From assembly GCA_003525525.1 (NCBI GenBank), contig DQED01000286.1:1-5367 (forward strand): a stretch of 5,367 bases of DNA. Direction: 5' to 3'. A program made the translations under genes and the position numbers. Source of the stretch: Desulfovibrio sp. (GTDB lineage Bacteria > Desulfobacterota > Desulfovibrionia > Desulfovibrionales > Desulfovibrionaceae). The notes beneath the pieces are model-generated. The model worked only from the letters and a program-made list of their open reading frames with translations, was not told the DNA's origin and did not search any database. Positions within the stretch are counted from its first letter, which is position 1. Each line of letters begins with the position of its first letter. Shown here in pieces: positions 5,241 to 5,367 of the stretch.

Positions 5241-5367
5241 ATGAGCAAGTACGTGCCCGAGGACGTCGAGAAAAAATGGCAGGCCGTCTGGGAAGACGGC
5301 GGCCACTTCAAGGTCGAGGCCGATCCCGCGCGGCCCAAGTACTACGTCCTCGAGATGTTCCCCTACC
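5241..5367 (+). CDS. leuS: Leucyl-tRNA synthetase, N-terminal fragment (cut by window)
   Basis: LeuS charges tRNA-Leu with leucine in the cytoplasm. Only the first 42 residues are present. They begin [19 protein letters not shown] and end YYVLEMFPY, which are the standard opening of bacterial LeuS: the Y.P..VE.KWQ..W helix, then the strand leading into the MFPYPSG and HIGH region of the class I catalytic domain. The HIGH motif itself would lie just past the right edge. The start is set by AAGGAG at 5226-5231 and by agreement with the family's usual N-terminus. The gene follows the lipoprotein gene by 132 nt on the same strand. It may be the last part of the ribBA-nusB transcript or have its own promoter. 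The nusB-leuS neighbourhood fits Desulfovibrio-type gene order as I recall it. Confidence 0.95.
   Translation, partial: MSKYVPEDVEKKWQAVWEDGGHFKVEADPARPKYYVLEMFPY

Noticed and set aside
1..5367. CRISPR array, tRNA/rRNA, insertion sequence, toxin-antitoxin or phage-defence genes
   Set aside because: No regularly spaced repeats, no tRNA-like folds, no transposase and no defence-type domains were seen. Nearly all the sequence is explained by the eight genes listed.

Overview
The window is high-GC DNA with tightly packed bacterial genes. The order ribBA, ribH, nusB, leuS matches what I recall from Desulfovibrio and related sulfate-reducing Desulfobacterota. Together with the GC-rich codon use and the RibBA sequence style, this suggests a member of Desulfovibrionaceae. 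That assignment is inference from gene order and sequence style, not from a search.

Left part (1-1154, minus strand): an ABC importer of the nitrate/sulfonate/taurine type. The permease gene (330-1154) is translationally coupled through a GTGA overlap to the ATP-binding subunit (333 down to the left edge, incomplete). The substrate cannot be read from these two subunits, and the substrate-binding protein is not in view.

Divergent spacer (1155-1332): holds a perfect 6-bp inverted repeat (GCAATT-5-AATTGC) and a further CAATTG site, but no convincing promoter. A short plus-strand VOC-fold (glyoxalase/bleomycin-resistance) gene of unknown substrate follows at 1333-1809.

Spacer 1810-1955: contains a plausible sigma-70 promoter and a GC hairpin followed by a T-rich run, ahead of the main operon. 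There is no FMN riboswitch.

Main cluster (1956 to right edge, plus strand): ribBA (bifunctional, making both riboflavin precursor branches from ribulose 5-phosphate and GTP), ribH (lumazine synthase, which uses the RibB product), nusB (antitermination factor), a HEXXH metallopeptidase-like lipoprotein, and the start of leuS. The gaps are 54, 3, 3 and 132 nt, so the first four are probably one transcript; leuS may be part of it or have its own promoter. ribD and riboflavin synthase (ribE) are not next to ribBA, so the remaining riboflavin steps must be encoded elsewhere.

Most of the window is ordinary housekeeping sequence, and I see no clear undescribed system. The points most worth a second look are the His-to-Gln change at a metal-ligand position of the RibB domain, the uncharacterised metallopeptidase lipoprotein between nusB and leuS, and the promoter/hairpin arrangement in front of ribBA.
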